A stretch of 64,000 bases of DNA, from assembly GCF_015704865.1 (NCBI RefSeq), contig NZ_JADQTO010000038.1, positions 1 to 64,000 of the forward strand, read 5' to 3'. The stretch comes from Actinoplanes aureus (GTDB lineage: Bacteria > Actinomycetota > Actinomycetes > Mycobacteriales > Micromonosporaceae). The position numbers and the translations under genes are program-made. The notes beneath the pieces were generated by a model. The model searched no databases. It was not told the DNA's origin and worked only from the letters and a program-made list of their open reading frames with translations. Positions 1 through 9,100 of the stretch are shown piece after piece. Each line of letters starts with the position of its first letter. Position 1 is the first letter of the stretch.

Positions 1-303
1 CCCACTGCCGGCACTCTGGTCTGCCGCCTTGCTGCCGCCGACTGTCCTCACTCCTACCGGCCGGGTAGTCGGCGGCGAGGCGCAACCGGTGCAACAGCCT
101 CGAATCCTCGAACTGGCACCCTTCAGGCATCTTTCTTGGTCGATTGCTTGTCTTACCGGGAGCCTCACCTGGCCTCGCAACCCACCCCTGGACGCGCCGT
201 CAGCTGCGCGAACTCAGTTGGAAAACGCTCCTTGTTCCTACGGTCAGCCAACGCAACGGAGCCTCCGCCCTCTCGGTGATTCCATTTATTGGCACAGAAT
301 CCC
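1..303. other. No supported gene at the left edge
   Basis: Open frames here are on the opposite strand of the gene that ends at 304 and continue as its shadows. I see no start with a Shine-Dalgarno sequence, no recognisable protein motif and no RNA gene. The stretch may hold the terminator of the minus-strand operon that ends at 304, but no convincing hairpin was found. Confidence 0.4.
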
Positions 304-975
304 TTACTCGGAACGTTGCGGACCCTCGGTTCTGATGCGATCCAATCGTTCTTGGAGGTCCGTCCGGCCAACCGTCGCGAGTGTGGTCGCAAATAGCTCG
401 ATGGCCAACTCGGCCCGTTTCTCTCCGCTACTAAGCCAGGTCACGAAGTCGATCAACAGCGGTAGGAGCTCTGCCTCCGAGAGCTGCGAGTCAGAGAGCT
501 GGGCGGCGGCGGATTCATGCAGAGTGTCCAGAAAGATTTGGCTGCCGACCGCGTCCACTAACTCTGGCCGCTGCGACATCCACCAGATTCTTCCCAAAGC
601 GGCGTCGGTAAAGACGTGGTCGCGCAGGAATTCGAGACGCAGAAGTTCAGCCTTCAACTCCGAGCGTTCTGACCTCTTCTCAATCGAGACGGCCACTTCA
701 ACGAACAATAGTTCAGGAGAGATCGAGGAAAATGACTCGTGCATTTTGATCGCCATCGAGTCGAGACCTAAATGTGAGACGCCCTTAAGCACGTGCGAAC
801 CTCTAGATATCAAACTATCGTGAATAGTGGCCAAGGTGGCTCCTGCCGTCCTTCGCCACCAGACTCGAAAATGTACATTGAATGTATTGGAGTTCGCCTT
901 CATTCGGACCGAAAATTCATCCTTGCGCCAGCCTGCTATCCGCAATAACGCCAAGGCGCCGTGCCATCGACTCAA
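304..975 (-). CDS. Hypothetical protein, third gene of the IQVG-motif operon
   Basis: This 223-residue protein is of no family I recognise. It is rich in charged and leucine residues and looks mostly helical in its second half. The start is a TTG whose last two bases overlap the TGA stop of the preceding gene. An AGGAG sequence lies six bases before the TTG, inside the end of that gene, so translation is probably coupled. The frame has its own stop just upstream of the TTG, so a simple fusion of the two genes is not supported. Base composition is lower in GC than most of the window, as for the other two genes of this operon. It may be an accessory part of the motif-linked pair upstream. Confidence 0.75.
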   Translation of the reverse strand: MSRWHGALALLRIAGWRKDEFSVRMKANSNTFNVHFRVWWRRTAGATLATIHDSLISRGSHVLKGVSHLGLDSMAIKMHESFSSISPELLFVEVAVSIEKRSERSELKAELLRLEFLRDHVFTDAALGRIWWMSQRPELVDAVGSQIFLDTLHESAAAQLSDSQLSEAELLPLLIDFVTWLSSGEKRAELAIELFATTLATVGRTDLQERLDRIRTEGPQRSE

Positions 976-2963
976 ACCTCACTCCTGGACACGCGCAGCG
1001 GTGAATTAATTTGTACGAGACGGCGGAATAGTTCCCGCTGGGTACACCCAGCGGCGCCCAACAGCAAGGACGCGACGTCATCCTCCTGCACGATCGGTTG
1101 TATGGCCGGTGTGAGCAAGTCCAAGACGGCCGACCTATCGAGCCTCTCCGCATCAGCTTGCTTAAGCATGGCGTCAGCCAGCTCGAAAGCTCGCGGACGC
1201 GTTTGCTCGTCGCCTATCAGCTTGGTGAACCCGTCGACGATCCTCCGCGAGAGTTCGTCGTGCCGGACGACGTCGATCAGCACGCCCTCGATTGTGGCAT
1301 CCTTCGCGCGGGCATCTAAGAGTGTAGTCAGGGCGAAGCTTCCCGCCGCCTGCGTTGTTTTGCTGCCGAACCAGTCGAGCGTTTGGCGGACGACAAGTTG
1401 ACGCATCTGCTCGCTAACTAGGGCCAGTAGTCGCAAAGCAGATAGGGCGGACGGCTTAGCTTTGCCCGAAGAGTGGTCGAGTAGAAGACGAAGCCGCGTC
1501 AATGCCATCGTTGGAAACTTTCGGCCGAACTGGCGGGCACAAACTTCCGCGATACCGGCTAATGCCTCCGGTGAAGTCGACGCGGAGGAAGCCGCTTGAT
1601 ATAGCCGTCGACGCACTGCTGGGCCGATATCGGCGCTGGTTGCAAGGCCATCGAGTAGCTCGATCGACAGGCGCCGGTGCTGCTGCCGACCATCCAGCCA
1701 GCCAAAGACGACATCGAGCACCTCAATTGATCGGTGCTCCTTGGCGAGCCGGACGAGCACTCGGGAAATTTGGTCAAGGTACTCTACCGCTGGCTTGCGC
1801 TCACCTGTGATGTCGGCCAGCCAGTCCAGGAGGTAGCTGCGAAGCTGGGGTCGTTCGGTCCAAATGCGGTCGAGGATGGCTTGGTCCAGTCCGCGACGTC
1901 GGCGGGTCAAGAAGATAAGATCACCCTCTCGAATGGCCTCAATACTCTCCAAGAGCCCGGACAGCTCTGGACCGGCCAGCAGATCCGCTGGTTGAGGCTT
2001 AGCCTTCTTGTTGTGCAGCAAGTAGTCCGATGACGTGAGTACAGCCTCCGCGTCGGCGCCATCGAGCGCTGCCGCGGCGATCAAGAGCGCTCGTTGTCGC
2101 GCGACGTCGTTCTGGCGCATATTCGGATGTACGTCGCGAAGCTTCCCGAGCTGCTGGTCGAGGTAGGACCGCCAGCGGAAATATTCGTCGTTTATACGCG
2201 AAGCCGTCGCCTCGTCGAGAGTGACTGTCGACGCCAGCGTCGAGGCGAGCTCTGCCGCTCGTTGTGGCGGAAACTGCCCAGCCTCTAAATCGTCCAGCAC
2301 TTCTGAAATCTGGACCCTATTTCGCAGGTCAACGAGAGTATGGGGGGATCCCGCGGCCTCCAAGCGTTTTATCAGCACTTTCAATGGTTTAGGGATCCCC
2401 GGGTCGATCGTAATGTTGGACGCAAGCGGGAGACACAAGCGCCATCTCTCGCTCGTAACGACGATGATCAGCCTCGCGTGAAAACGTTGAAGCCTGCTGG
2501 CGAAGTCTTGCAACTCCCGGGCGAATGACTCGGCTATAGTGTCCGGCTCAAACGTCAGGTCTAAGAGGTATCGGCCGTTCTTCTCGCAGGGCAGTTCGTT
2601 GGTACGCGGTCTCTGCCAGTCGGTGATTAGATCGAGGATAATTTCGGGATTGCCGCGGTTGAGGAGGGAAAGTGCGGTACTTCTTCGTCCGGTCCCGACG
2701 GCGCTCTCGAGGACGACGACTGGAAATGACTGTCGAGTGCCTTCAAGTACCTCGACAGCTTTGCGGTAGAGGGGCGGCGGCTCGAAAACCTTCGCCCCGT
2801 CCCGCGCTTCGTCGGTTACGTCAATCGAAGACAAGAGACGCTGTTGGTTGTGGATGAGGTCGTGGCCAACCTGGATGAGCGTACTGCCGTCGTGGGATGT
2901 CCCGATTTGCTTAACGCTTGGGCGCTGTGAGTTGCTATCGCTGTCGTTCATCGCGATAGTCAT
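972..2963 (-). CDS. Degenerate P-loop NTPase-like receptor with N-terminal IQVG (RHIM-like) motif
   Basis: This 663-residue protein is probably the sensor half of a two-component conflict pair. Residues about 27-35 read STLIQVGHD, with the (I/V)Q(V/I)G core known from RHIM and related amyloid signalling motifs. The upstream gene ends in nearly the same motif. A P-loop-like segment follows at about 84-97 (VVVLESAVGTGRRSTA), in which the usual GK[ST] is GRRS, so ATP binding may be altered. A hydrophobic strand ending LIIVVTSERW could be the Walker B region. The rest is leucine-rich and helical, as in the superstructure-forming part of STAND proteins. The start at 2963 overlaps the upstream gene by 29 bases; an ATG at 2951 is an alternative. 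The sensor role is inferred. Confidence 0.8.
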   Translation of the reverse strand: MTIAMNDSDSNSQRPSVKQIGTSHDGSTLIQVGHDLIHNQQRLLSSIDVTDEARDGAKVFEPPPLYRKAVEVLEGTRQSFPVVVLESAVGTGRRSTALSLLNRGNPEIILDLITDWQRPRTNELPCEKNGRYLLDLTFEPDTIAESFARELQDFASRLQRFHARLIIVVTSERWRLCLPLASNITIDPGIPKPLKVLIKRLEAAGSPHTLVDLRNRVQISEVLDDLEAGQFPPQRAAELASTLASTVTLDEATASRINDEYFRWRSYLDQQLGKLRDVHPNMRQNDVARQRALLIAAAALDGADAEAVLTSSDYLLHNKKAKPQPADLLAGPELSGLLESIEAIREGDLIFLTRRRRGLDQAILDRIWTERPQLRSYLLDWLADITGERKPAVEYLDQISRVLVRLAKEHRSIEVLDVVFGWLDGRQQHRRLSIELLDGLATSADIGPAVRRRLYQAASSASTSPEALAGIAEVCARQFGRKFPTMALTRLRLLLDHSSGKAKPSALSALRLLALVSEQMRQLVVRQTLDWFGSKTTQAAGSFALTTLLDARAKDATIEGVLIDVVRHDELSRRIVDGFTKLIGDEQTRPRAFELADAMLKQADAERLDRSAVLDLLTPAIQPIVQEDDVASLLLGAAGCTQRELFRRLVQINSPLRVSRSEV

Positions 2964-3441
2964 GGCCGACTTGAATGAAAGTGCTCTTGCCTTCGGATTG
3001 GCCGTATTGATTCACCGTCAACCCTCCGCCGCTCTTCCCGAGATGATTAGATATTTCTTCGGCCAACGCCTCGAATTCTGCGGCGAATGACGCATCGCCG
3101 CGAAGGCGACTCCGGAGCTGCCCCCGCAATTCGGCCGTTAAGTCGCGTGCTACTTCGGGCTTCAACTCCGGCCGCGCTGCGGCATATGTGCTGTGCATTC
3201 CATCTAACTCAGTCAGCGCTTCCTCCTCATCGCTTGACTCGCCACGCCCGAGGATTCGGGCGAACTTGGTCCTGACATCGGACCATGCATTGGTAGCCAT
3301 CGCTGTTACTACAGCCGATGCCGCAGCACCGGCAATTTCGTTGAAATCCAATATGCACCTCGCTAAGAGTAAGTTGATATCGGCGGCAGTGCGGGTGTCG
3401 CATTCACGAGATACGATACCGTCATTGGAGACCGGAACCAC
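2935..3441 (-). CDS. Small helical putative effector with C-terminal IQVG (RHIM-like) motif
   Basis: This 168-residue protein has an N-terminal Ala/Gly-rich amphipathic or hydrophobic segment at about 30-55 (EIAGAAASAVVTAMATNAW). A charged helical region follows, then a flexible Gly/Gln stretch, then a C-terminal motif STFIQVGHD with IQVG at 156-159. The next gene carries STLIQVGHD near its N-terminus. This effector/receptor arrangement of one shared motif is the signature of bacterial amyloid signalling pairs. The N-terminal part recalls small actinobacterial helical proteins, and by analogy with HeLo/Bell-type domains it could disturb membranes; that is inference. The start is a GTG at 3441. 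It is the first gene of a three-gene minus-strand operon. Confidence 0.75.
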   Translation of the reverse strand: MVPVSNDGIVSRECDTRTAADINLLLARCILDFNEIAGAAASAVVTAMATNAWSDVRTKFARILGRGESSDEEEALTELDGMHSTYAAARPELKPEVARDLTAELRGQLRSRLRGDASFAAEFEALAEEISNHLGKSGGGLTVNQYGQSEGKSTFIQVGHDYRDERQR

Positions 3442-3958
3442 TGTCCAAATATGGGTTGCTACGGAAAGTTTGATCAGTTATGGAGCTGTTGGAAGCCGTG
3501 GACCGGCCGGGCGGCGGCAACGCTCCGAGCATTTCTATCGACCGTGGGCGAGGCCGCGCATTGACGGATGCGCCAGCAAAGTAACACCAGCTCAGCGCAT
3601 GGACTGTTGAGGGGCTAAATGATCGAGTCCGCGTCGGTTACGGCGACTGGACGCAGTCGTCAGCCGGCTATGGGTCGCAGTTGGTTGGTCAGGTAGCCGA
3701 CACCCAAAATTCTAGATCGTTGAACCCGTGTTAGTGACATCAAACGGCGCAGAAGATTGAGATACTACAATGCGCCAGTGTTGCGACCGCTCCGCCGGGC
3801 GGGTCGCGAGGTATTCCGATTGCCGCGCATGCCTATATTTAGGGTAGGCGATGTTTCTATCAGTCAGAAGCGCGACATGCTGTGGCTTCTACCGTCGATG
3901 GAACATAGCATGCCTGTGCGCCTCGGCGTCAAAGGTCAAGCCCTTGGAGTGGCTGGTG
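3442..3958. other. Gene-free stretch
   Basis: The stretch lies between the divergent IQVG operon (minus) and a small plus-strand gene. The open frames are short, lack good ribosome sites and show no actinobacterial codon bias. It should hold the promoters of both flanking transcription units. I could not pick a convincing -35/-10 pair. Confidence 0.4.
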
Positions 3959-4165
3959 ATGGATGAACCGCGTCAAGATGATGATGTGGCAGCGGTATGC
4001 ATTGGCGGCAATAGCGAAGCGGAAGTATTCAATCGAGCGGCTCAATGGATCGCCAAGAACGATGGCTCCGTCGAGATCCAGGCATTGCATTGGCAACGCG
4101 TTTCTCGTCAGCCCTATCCTGGTCGGCCGGTATTCGAGATGCACATATACTTTGAGCCACAATAA
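3959..4165 (+). CDS. Small hypothetical protein
   Basis: This 68-residue acidic protein has the look of a real small cytoplasmic protein (an AEVFNRAAQWI helix, then strands ending FEMHIYFEP). I place the start at the ATG at 3959 because TTGGAG lies about nine bases upstream; the frame is open further upstream but that part does not read as protein. A GTG at 3956 is possible. I do not recognise the family. It sits in the lower-GC left region and is followed by the transposase region. There is no membrane segment and no catalytic motif. Confidence 0.5.
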   Translation: MDEPRQDDDVAAVCIGGNSEAEVFNRAAQWIAKNDGSVEIQALHWQRVSRQPYPGRPVFEMHIYFEPQ

Positions 4166-4532
4166 CAGGCTGCGATAGTTCGCATGTTCGAAGGCAATGT
4201 CCTGTCAGGCGGTGCGCCTGCCGAGGTTGATAGGTAAGGGTGAGTGATCAGGGCGGTTGAGACTGAAGCGGCAGGCTGGTCTCGGCGAGGAACACGTCCT
4301 GTAAACCCTGCAGCGGAGCGCCAGCCTGCTGGCACACGCTGCCGCCAGGACCCTCGCGGCCCGGCCCGACAGCAGGCAGGCCGCCGCTTCCTCCTCGCGT
4401 ACGCCGACTTTGCCCAGACCCCCAGCCGCACTGCGACCCGGAACGGTCGGCGCGCCTCGTTCGAACCGGTCCGCAGCCTGCACCCGGATCTCTTAGCGGC
4501 ATTGTACCTGCCGAGAATGTCATCCGTGCAGT
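4166..4532. other. Non-coding flank of the transposase
   Basis: This is the 3' side of the minus-strand transposase. The overlapping frames on both strands have no recognisable motif or ribosome site. The sequence just past the transposase stop probably belongs to the insertion element's non-coding end, but I could not identify its terminal inverted repeats. Confidence 0.35.
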
Positions 4533-5630
4533 TCAGGCGGCATGCTCGTATTCGTGGAGGATGCCGCCGAGGCGGTCGCGTCGACGGATGTCGAGTCGCG
4601 TGAGCCGGTCCGGGTCGGTGATCGGTGCGGGTAGCGGGGCGAGTGGCCGGGCGTTGCCGATACCCTGATGCGGGCGATGTTCGTTGTAGAAGGCCTCGTA
4701 CTCGCGCAACGCGTGCAGCAGATGCCGCTGGTTGAGGATCAGTGTCCGGTCGAGCAACTCGCGGCGGCAGGTCCGTACCCAGCGTTCCATGATCGCGTTC
4801 ATCCGGGGCATCCGGACACCGGTGCGTACCACGGTGATGCCGGCGTCGGCCAGGATCGCGTCGAACAGGGCCGGATATTTGCCGTCGCGGTCGCGGATCA
4901 GGTACTTCACCGGGCAGCCGGTGTCTTCGACGTCCATGACCAGGTTCCGCGCAGCTTGGGCCACCCAAGCCGTAGTGGGGTGCGCGGTCGCGCCGAGGAC
5001 CCGGACACGGCGGCTGGCATGCTCGATGACCGCGAGGACATACAGGCGGGTGCCGGCCAGCGTGATCGTTTCGAGGAAGTCGACGGCCAGGATCGCCTCG
5101 GCCTGCGAGCGCAGGAACTGGGTCCAGGTCGTGGTCGCGCGGTCCGGGGCGGGATCGATCCCCGCCGTGTGCAGGATCTGCCAGACGGTGGACGCGGCGA
5201 CCTTCACGCCGAGGGTGAGTAGTTCGCCGTGTACGCGCCGGTATCCCCACGACGGGTTCTCCGCTGCCAGGCGCAGTACCAGTGCACGGATCGAGCGAAC
5301 GGTGCGGGGGCGTCCTCGCCGTCGGGGCCGGGACATGGCTGCGTGGCGGCGGGCGTGCAGGTCGCGATGCCAGCGCAGCACCGTGTGCGGGCGTACCAGC
5401 AGCCGCAGGTTCTGCAACGCCGGCCTGGGAAGCGTGCTGAGCAGCGCGGCCGGCCACGCCCGATCGGCCGGTGCGAACCGGACCCGCTTCCCGCCGAGCT
5501 GCCGCTGCAACACCGCGAGCTGATGCCGCAGAGCGAGGATCTCGGTGTCCTTGTCGCGATCGTTGCCCGGCAACAGCCGCAGCAACGCGAACGCGTTCGT
5601 AAAACCCAGATACGCCAGGCGCAGCAGCAT
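4533..5630 (-). CDS. DDE (integrase core) transposase
   Basis: This 365-residue transposase catalyses cut-and-join of its insertion element. It opens with a helical region containing ILALRHQLAVLQRQ. The HTH-like segment PSWGYRRVHGELLTLG comes next, and then an integrase core (rve fold). The expected acidic residues are visible in AVDFLET, in the RDRDGKYP stretch and in NAIMERWVRTCRREL. The tail NEHRPHQGIGNARPL is typical of this family, which is common in actinomycetes. The gene appears complete. The element lies directly against the truncated serine recombinase on the opposite strand, so it probably truncated that gene. Confidence 0.9.
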   Translation of the reverse strand: MLLRLAYLGFTNAFALLRLLPGNDRDKDTEILALRHQLAVLQRQLGGKRVRFAPADRAWPAALLSTLPRPALQNLRLLVRPHTVLRWHRDLHARRHAAMSRPRRRGRPRTVRSIRALVLRLAAENPSWGYRRVHGELLTLGVKVAASTVWQILHTAGIDPAPDRATTTWTQFLRSQAEAILAVDFLETITLAGTRLYVLAVIEHASRRVRVLGATAHPTTAWVAQAARNLVMDVEDTGCPVKYLIRDRDGKYPALFDAILADAGITVVRTGVRMPRMNAIMERWVRTCRRELLDRTLILNQRHLLHALREYEAFYNEHRPHQGIGNARPLAPLPAPITDPDRLTRLDIRRRDRLGGILHEYEHAA

Positions 5631-5649
5631 GAGTCAACATCCTCGCCAC

Positions 5650-6074
5650 TCACCGACGACGAGGACTCGGGGGACACCGACACCCCGGGGCAGCCGCGAT
5701 CGTCCCCGACTGCCAGAAGTCCCTTGACCAGCGCGGATGTACTTTCCGGCAAGTACAAGGCTGAACGCGCGAGACTGGAACGACGGCTGACGGAAACCTC
5801 GGAGGCTCCGAGTCGGATGACCCAGGACGAGATCCGCCAGCTCGTCACCGCGCTCGGCGACATCGTCACCGTCCTGCGTAACGCTCACGCGGAGGACAAG
5901 GCCGAGGTCTATCGGCAGCTCAACCTGCGCCTGGTCTACGACCCCGAAACGACAACGGTCCGCGCCGACGTGAGTCTTGGCGCGAACCGTGGGGAAAAGG
6001 TTGGTGTCCGAGGGGCGACACAGACCTATTCCCAACATACCGTGAGGCTATCTACTACTATTCCATTGAAATAG
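5650..6074 (+). pseudogene. C-terminal fragment of a large serine recombinase
   Basis: The frame from about 5650 to the TAG at 6072-6074 reads as the C-terminal end of a phage or ICE-type large serine integrase. It has a coiled-coil stretch (LSGKYKAERARLERRLTE), then DEIRQLVTALGDIVTVLRNA, then AEVYRQLNLRLVYDPETTTV, typical of the end of the zinc/coiled-coil domain. The catalytic and DNA-binding parts are missing, cut off next to the transposase at 4533-5630. The last 20 codons (from about VRGATQT) recur at 28.9 kb next to unrelated sequence, so the 3' end of this gene probably holds the element's own attachment site. The exact left boundary is uncertain. Confidence 0.75.
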
Positions 6075-6190
6075 TGCACAAGGAACCCGTCGGGGAGGAC
6101 TTCACCCGGACGGGTTCCTCTTTATGGGGCGCGCAGCTGTACTCGCTGTCCATACCGGCGCAGCGGCTCTCCGTCGGCGAGGTTGCCGAT
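6008..6190 (+). repeat. Recombinase 3'-end repeat, copy 1
   Basis: From the CGAGGGGCGACACA stretch to about 6190 this sequence is closely similar to 28891-29070. The similarity covers the last codons of the serine recombinase, a nearly identical run containing CTACTACTATTCCATTGAAA, the GGAACCCGT hairpin and about 60 bases beyond it. It ends close to the 3' end of the multicopper oxidase gene (6199). A shared segment starting exactly at a G-rich core is what integration through an attachment site inside the recombinase gene would leave. Confidence 0.75.
6081..6119. terminator. Hairpin terminator between recombinase tail and oxidase operon
   Basis: AGGAACCCGTC at 6081-6091 pairs with GACGGGTTCCT at 6109-6119, followed by CTTTA. 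The stem is 11 bp and could terminate transcription in both directions between the convergent recombinase remnant and the oxidase operon. The second copy at 28964-29002 has a longer perfect stem. Confidence 0.7.
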
Positions 6191-6198
6191 GATCGACC

Positions 6199-9100
6199 TC
6201 AGTGGTGGTGGCCCCTTCCAGCGACGGTGAACGTTGCGCTGACGCTCGGCCGGTACGGCCCGCCCCCACCGTACTCGGCCCGCACACGGTGCGACCCGTC
6301 GAGGACGATGGTGGCGCGGCCATTCGGGTCGAGCGTGACCGGGCTCCCGGCCGGCCGGCCGTCCACCATGAAGGCCACCGACCCGGCCGGGGCGCGGCTT
6401 TCGTTCGTCTGGACCAGCGGCAGCACCGTCGCCGTCACCGGCACGGCCGGGCCGTCTGGGCGCCCGACGGTCACCTGGACTGCGGTGGCCTGCTGGAACA
6501 TCTGCTGCTCCAGCAGGTAAGCGCGGGCGAAAGTGGCATCCCCCGTGCTGGCCACGTCGAAGACGCAGTCACCGTGCAGGGCGTCGTCGGTGACCCTGCG
6601 GCAGGCCCATTCCGCCGCCTGCTCCGGCAGCCCGGCCGCGGGCGGGTGGGCGCCGGGCACCTCGAATTGCGGCGGCACCACGCACGGCGCCTGTGGGGCA
6701 GGCCAGCCGGGATCGGTGAAGCTCTTGGTGGAGGTGCCCGGCTCGTACACGAACAGGCTGGTCTCGTCGGTTACCCGCCACGCGTCGGCGAAAGTCCGGT
6801 GCAGCACGTTGTGCCGCTCCGACAGCGTCGCCGGCATCGGGCCGCTGGACACCCGGGCCGGCAGCAGCGGCAGCCAGCCGTCCGCAGGGATCGCGCCCAT
6901 GATGCCCTCGTCGGCCTGCGTCCGGGAGACGCGCACATTCAGGTACCAGATGCCGTACGCCGTCCAGTAATGCGGCGTCACGGTCAGGACCGCCTGGCTG
7001 GCGTAGTCGACCCGCAGCCCGGCGGCGCCGTTGCCCAGCTCCATAGCGGTCACCCGGTGGTCTCCGAGGTCCAGACCCTCGCGTGGCAAGCGTGCCTTAT
7101 CGCCGTCCACGAAGAATACGAGTTCACCGTGCCTGCCCTGCCAGCCCTGCTGGTATGCGATCCGGTGCTCGCCGACGCGTGCCGCCACGGCGGTGTTGAG
7201 GCTGACGCACGATGTCAGTCCGGTCGCCGGGTCGGTGACTGGGGCGGCCGCCGCGACCGGCCAGTGCCGGGCCTGCACCTCCATCCCTTCGTGGTCGCGC
7301 AGCAGCACGAATTCGCCGGCGCCCTGGAAGTCGGAGCCTTTCCCATCGACCGTGTGCACGTGCGGATCGCCGTTGTCCGATCCGTCGTCGGGTGCGCCTA
7401 TCTTCAGCCGGAACACGGTCTGGTCGGCCCGGCCGGCTTGGTCGGTGGCCGTGAGGTAGACGTATTCGGTGTGCGCCGGGACGCCGGTGGCGTCGTACGT
7501 CCACGACCACGTGCCACCGCCATCGTCGGTCACCACGCCGGTGCTGGCCGTCAGGCTGACCGGGTCGCCGTCGGGATGGTGGTACGTGCCTTGGCGCTGG
7601 GCGATGCCGCCGACCGGGGTGTACGCCCACGAGCCGGCGACGGTCACGTACGGTCGCTCGCTGCCGTCGGTGTCTGACACCACGAGTTCGCTGATCATGC
7701 CTTGGTGGTGGTGGATGAAGATGTGGCAGTGGAACAGCCATCGGCCGAGTGCGCCGCCGAGCGTGACGCCGTCCGGCAGCGGGCGGTCGGCGAGCCGCAC
7801 CCGGAACCGCAGCGTGTAGGCGGCCGGGATGTCGACGTTGTCGCGGAACTCGCGGTATGGCCAGGCGAAGGAGGGGAAGCCGGGCTGCTCCAGCGCGATC
7901 GGCTGGATCGAGAACCCGTGCAGGTGGAATGGGTGGTGGCTGCCGCTGAGGTTGGTGACGGTTAGTTCCAGGATGCGGTCCTGCTCCGCCCAGCGGGACG
8001 TGGCGATGTGCGGGGCGGCGGTGAACGGCACGAAGCCCATGAAGGAGCCGGAGACGCCGTCGATCCCGGCCGAACCGGTCACCTGGATGTCCTGGTTCGC
8101 CGATCCCGGCTTGGCCGGTGCGAAGGCGGCGGGATCGAGCAGCGTGCCGGTCGCCGCGCCGAGCGTTTCGACAGGCGCCGGGATCGCGGCACGGAGGGCG
8201 GTGCCGCCGCCGATCGTGAAGGTTGCCGCCGCCGGTCCGGTGACGTTCAGGTGCATCACGGGTACGGTTGGTAGCCCGGCCCAGAGTCCGCCGCTGCGGC
8301 GGTAGTCGCGGGTCCAAAGCGTCAGCCCGCCGGTCGCGGCCGGCGGGATGGCGGCCACGACGTCGGCCCGGGAGCCGGGCGGCAGCAGGATCTCCCCGGC
8401 GCCGAACTTGGTGTCGAATCCGCCGGTCGTCGCCCCGCCCTCGACGACCGCCTTGTCGAGCAGCCCACCCTCTCCGCCGACCCGCACGAGCGGCACCGTC
8501 ACCCCGACGGCGGTGGTAAGGATCAGCCGGAAGTATCGGTTGATGGAGCAGTTGGCGATCTGCAGGCGCAGTCCCTGACCGGCCAGCACGTCCATCTTTT
8601 GGGCCCCGGGCAGTAGAGCCCCGGGCGCGTCCGGACGGCCGAGCCGTCCGCCTACGTTGACGCCGTTGGTGAGCACCGTCTGACCCTCGTTGTGCTGCCC
8701 GGTCCGGAAGACGCTGGGGACGTCACCGGCGGTGTACGACGCGAGTGCGGGACTGCCGTCGTCGGCCGCCGCGGTGGGCACCTGGCACAACGTCAGCGGC
8801 GTCGGTGGTGGTTGTGCCGAGGCGCCGCTGAGCCACTCGGCCCGGTCTGCCACCGACATGGTCGTGGGGTCGGGATAGGTTGCCGTGTCGTTCGAGCCGG
8901 GCGCCTTGCACACGGTGATGTCGCTGAGGACGAGCTGCCGGGTGTCGGCGGCTCCGGGCAACACATCGGCGGCGATCAGCGCGGCCTCGTGCGGGTCGTT
9001 GACGACGATCATGCCGTACATGCCGCGGAACACGTGGTTCGTCGCGTGGTGGTGGTGCGGGTGGTACCAGTACAGGCCGGGCCGGTTCGCCGTGAAGGCG

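Noticed and set aside
972..975. Frameshift fusing the 663- and 223-residue genes
   Set aside because: The downstream frame has its own stop just before the TTG and an AGGAG is correctly placed, so two coupled genes are simpler.
4114..5649. 511-residue minus-strand frame over the transposase
   Set aside because: It is an Arg/Pro-rich shadow of the real transposase in another frame.
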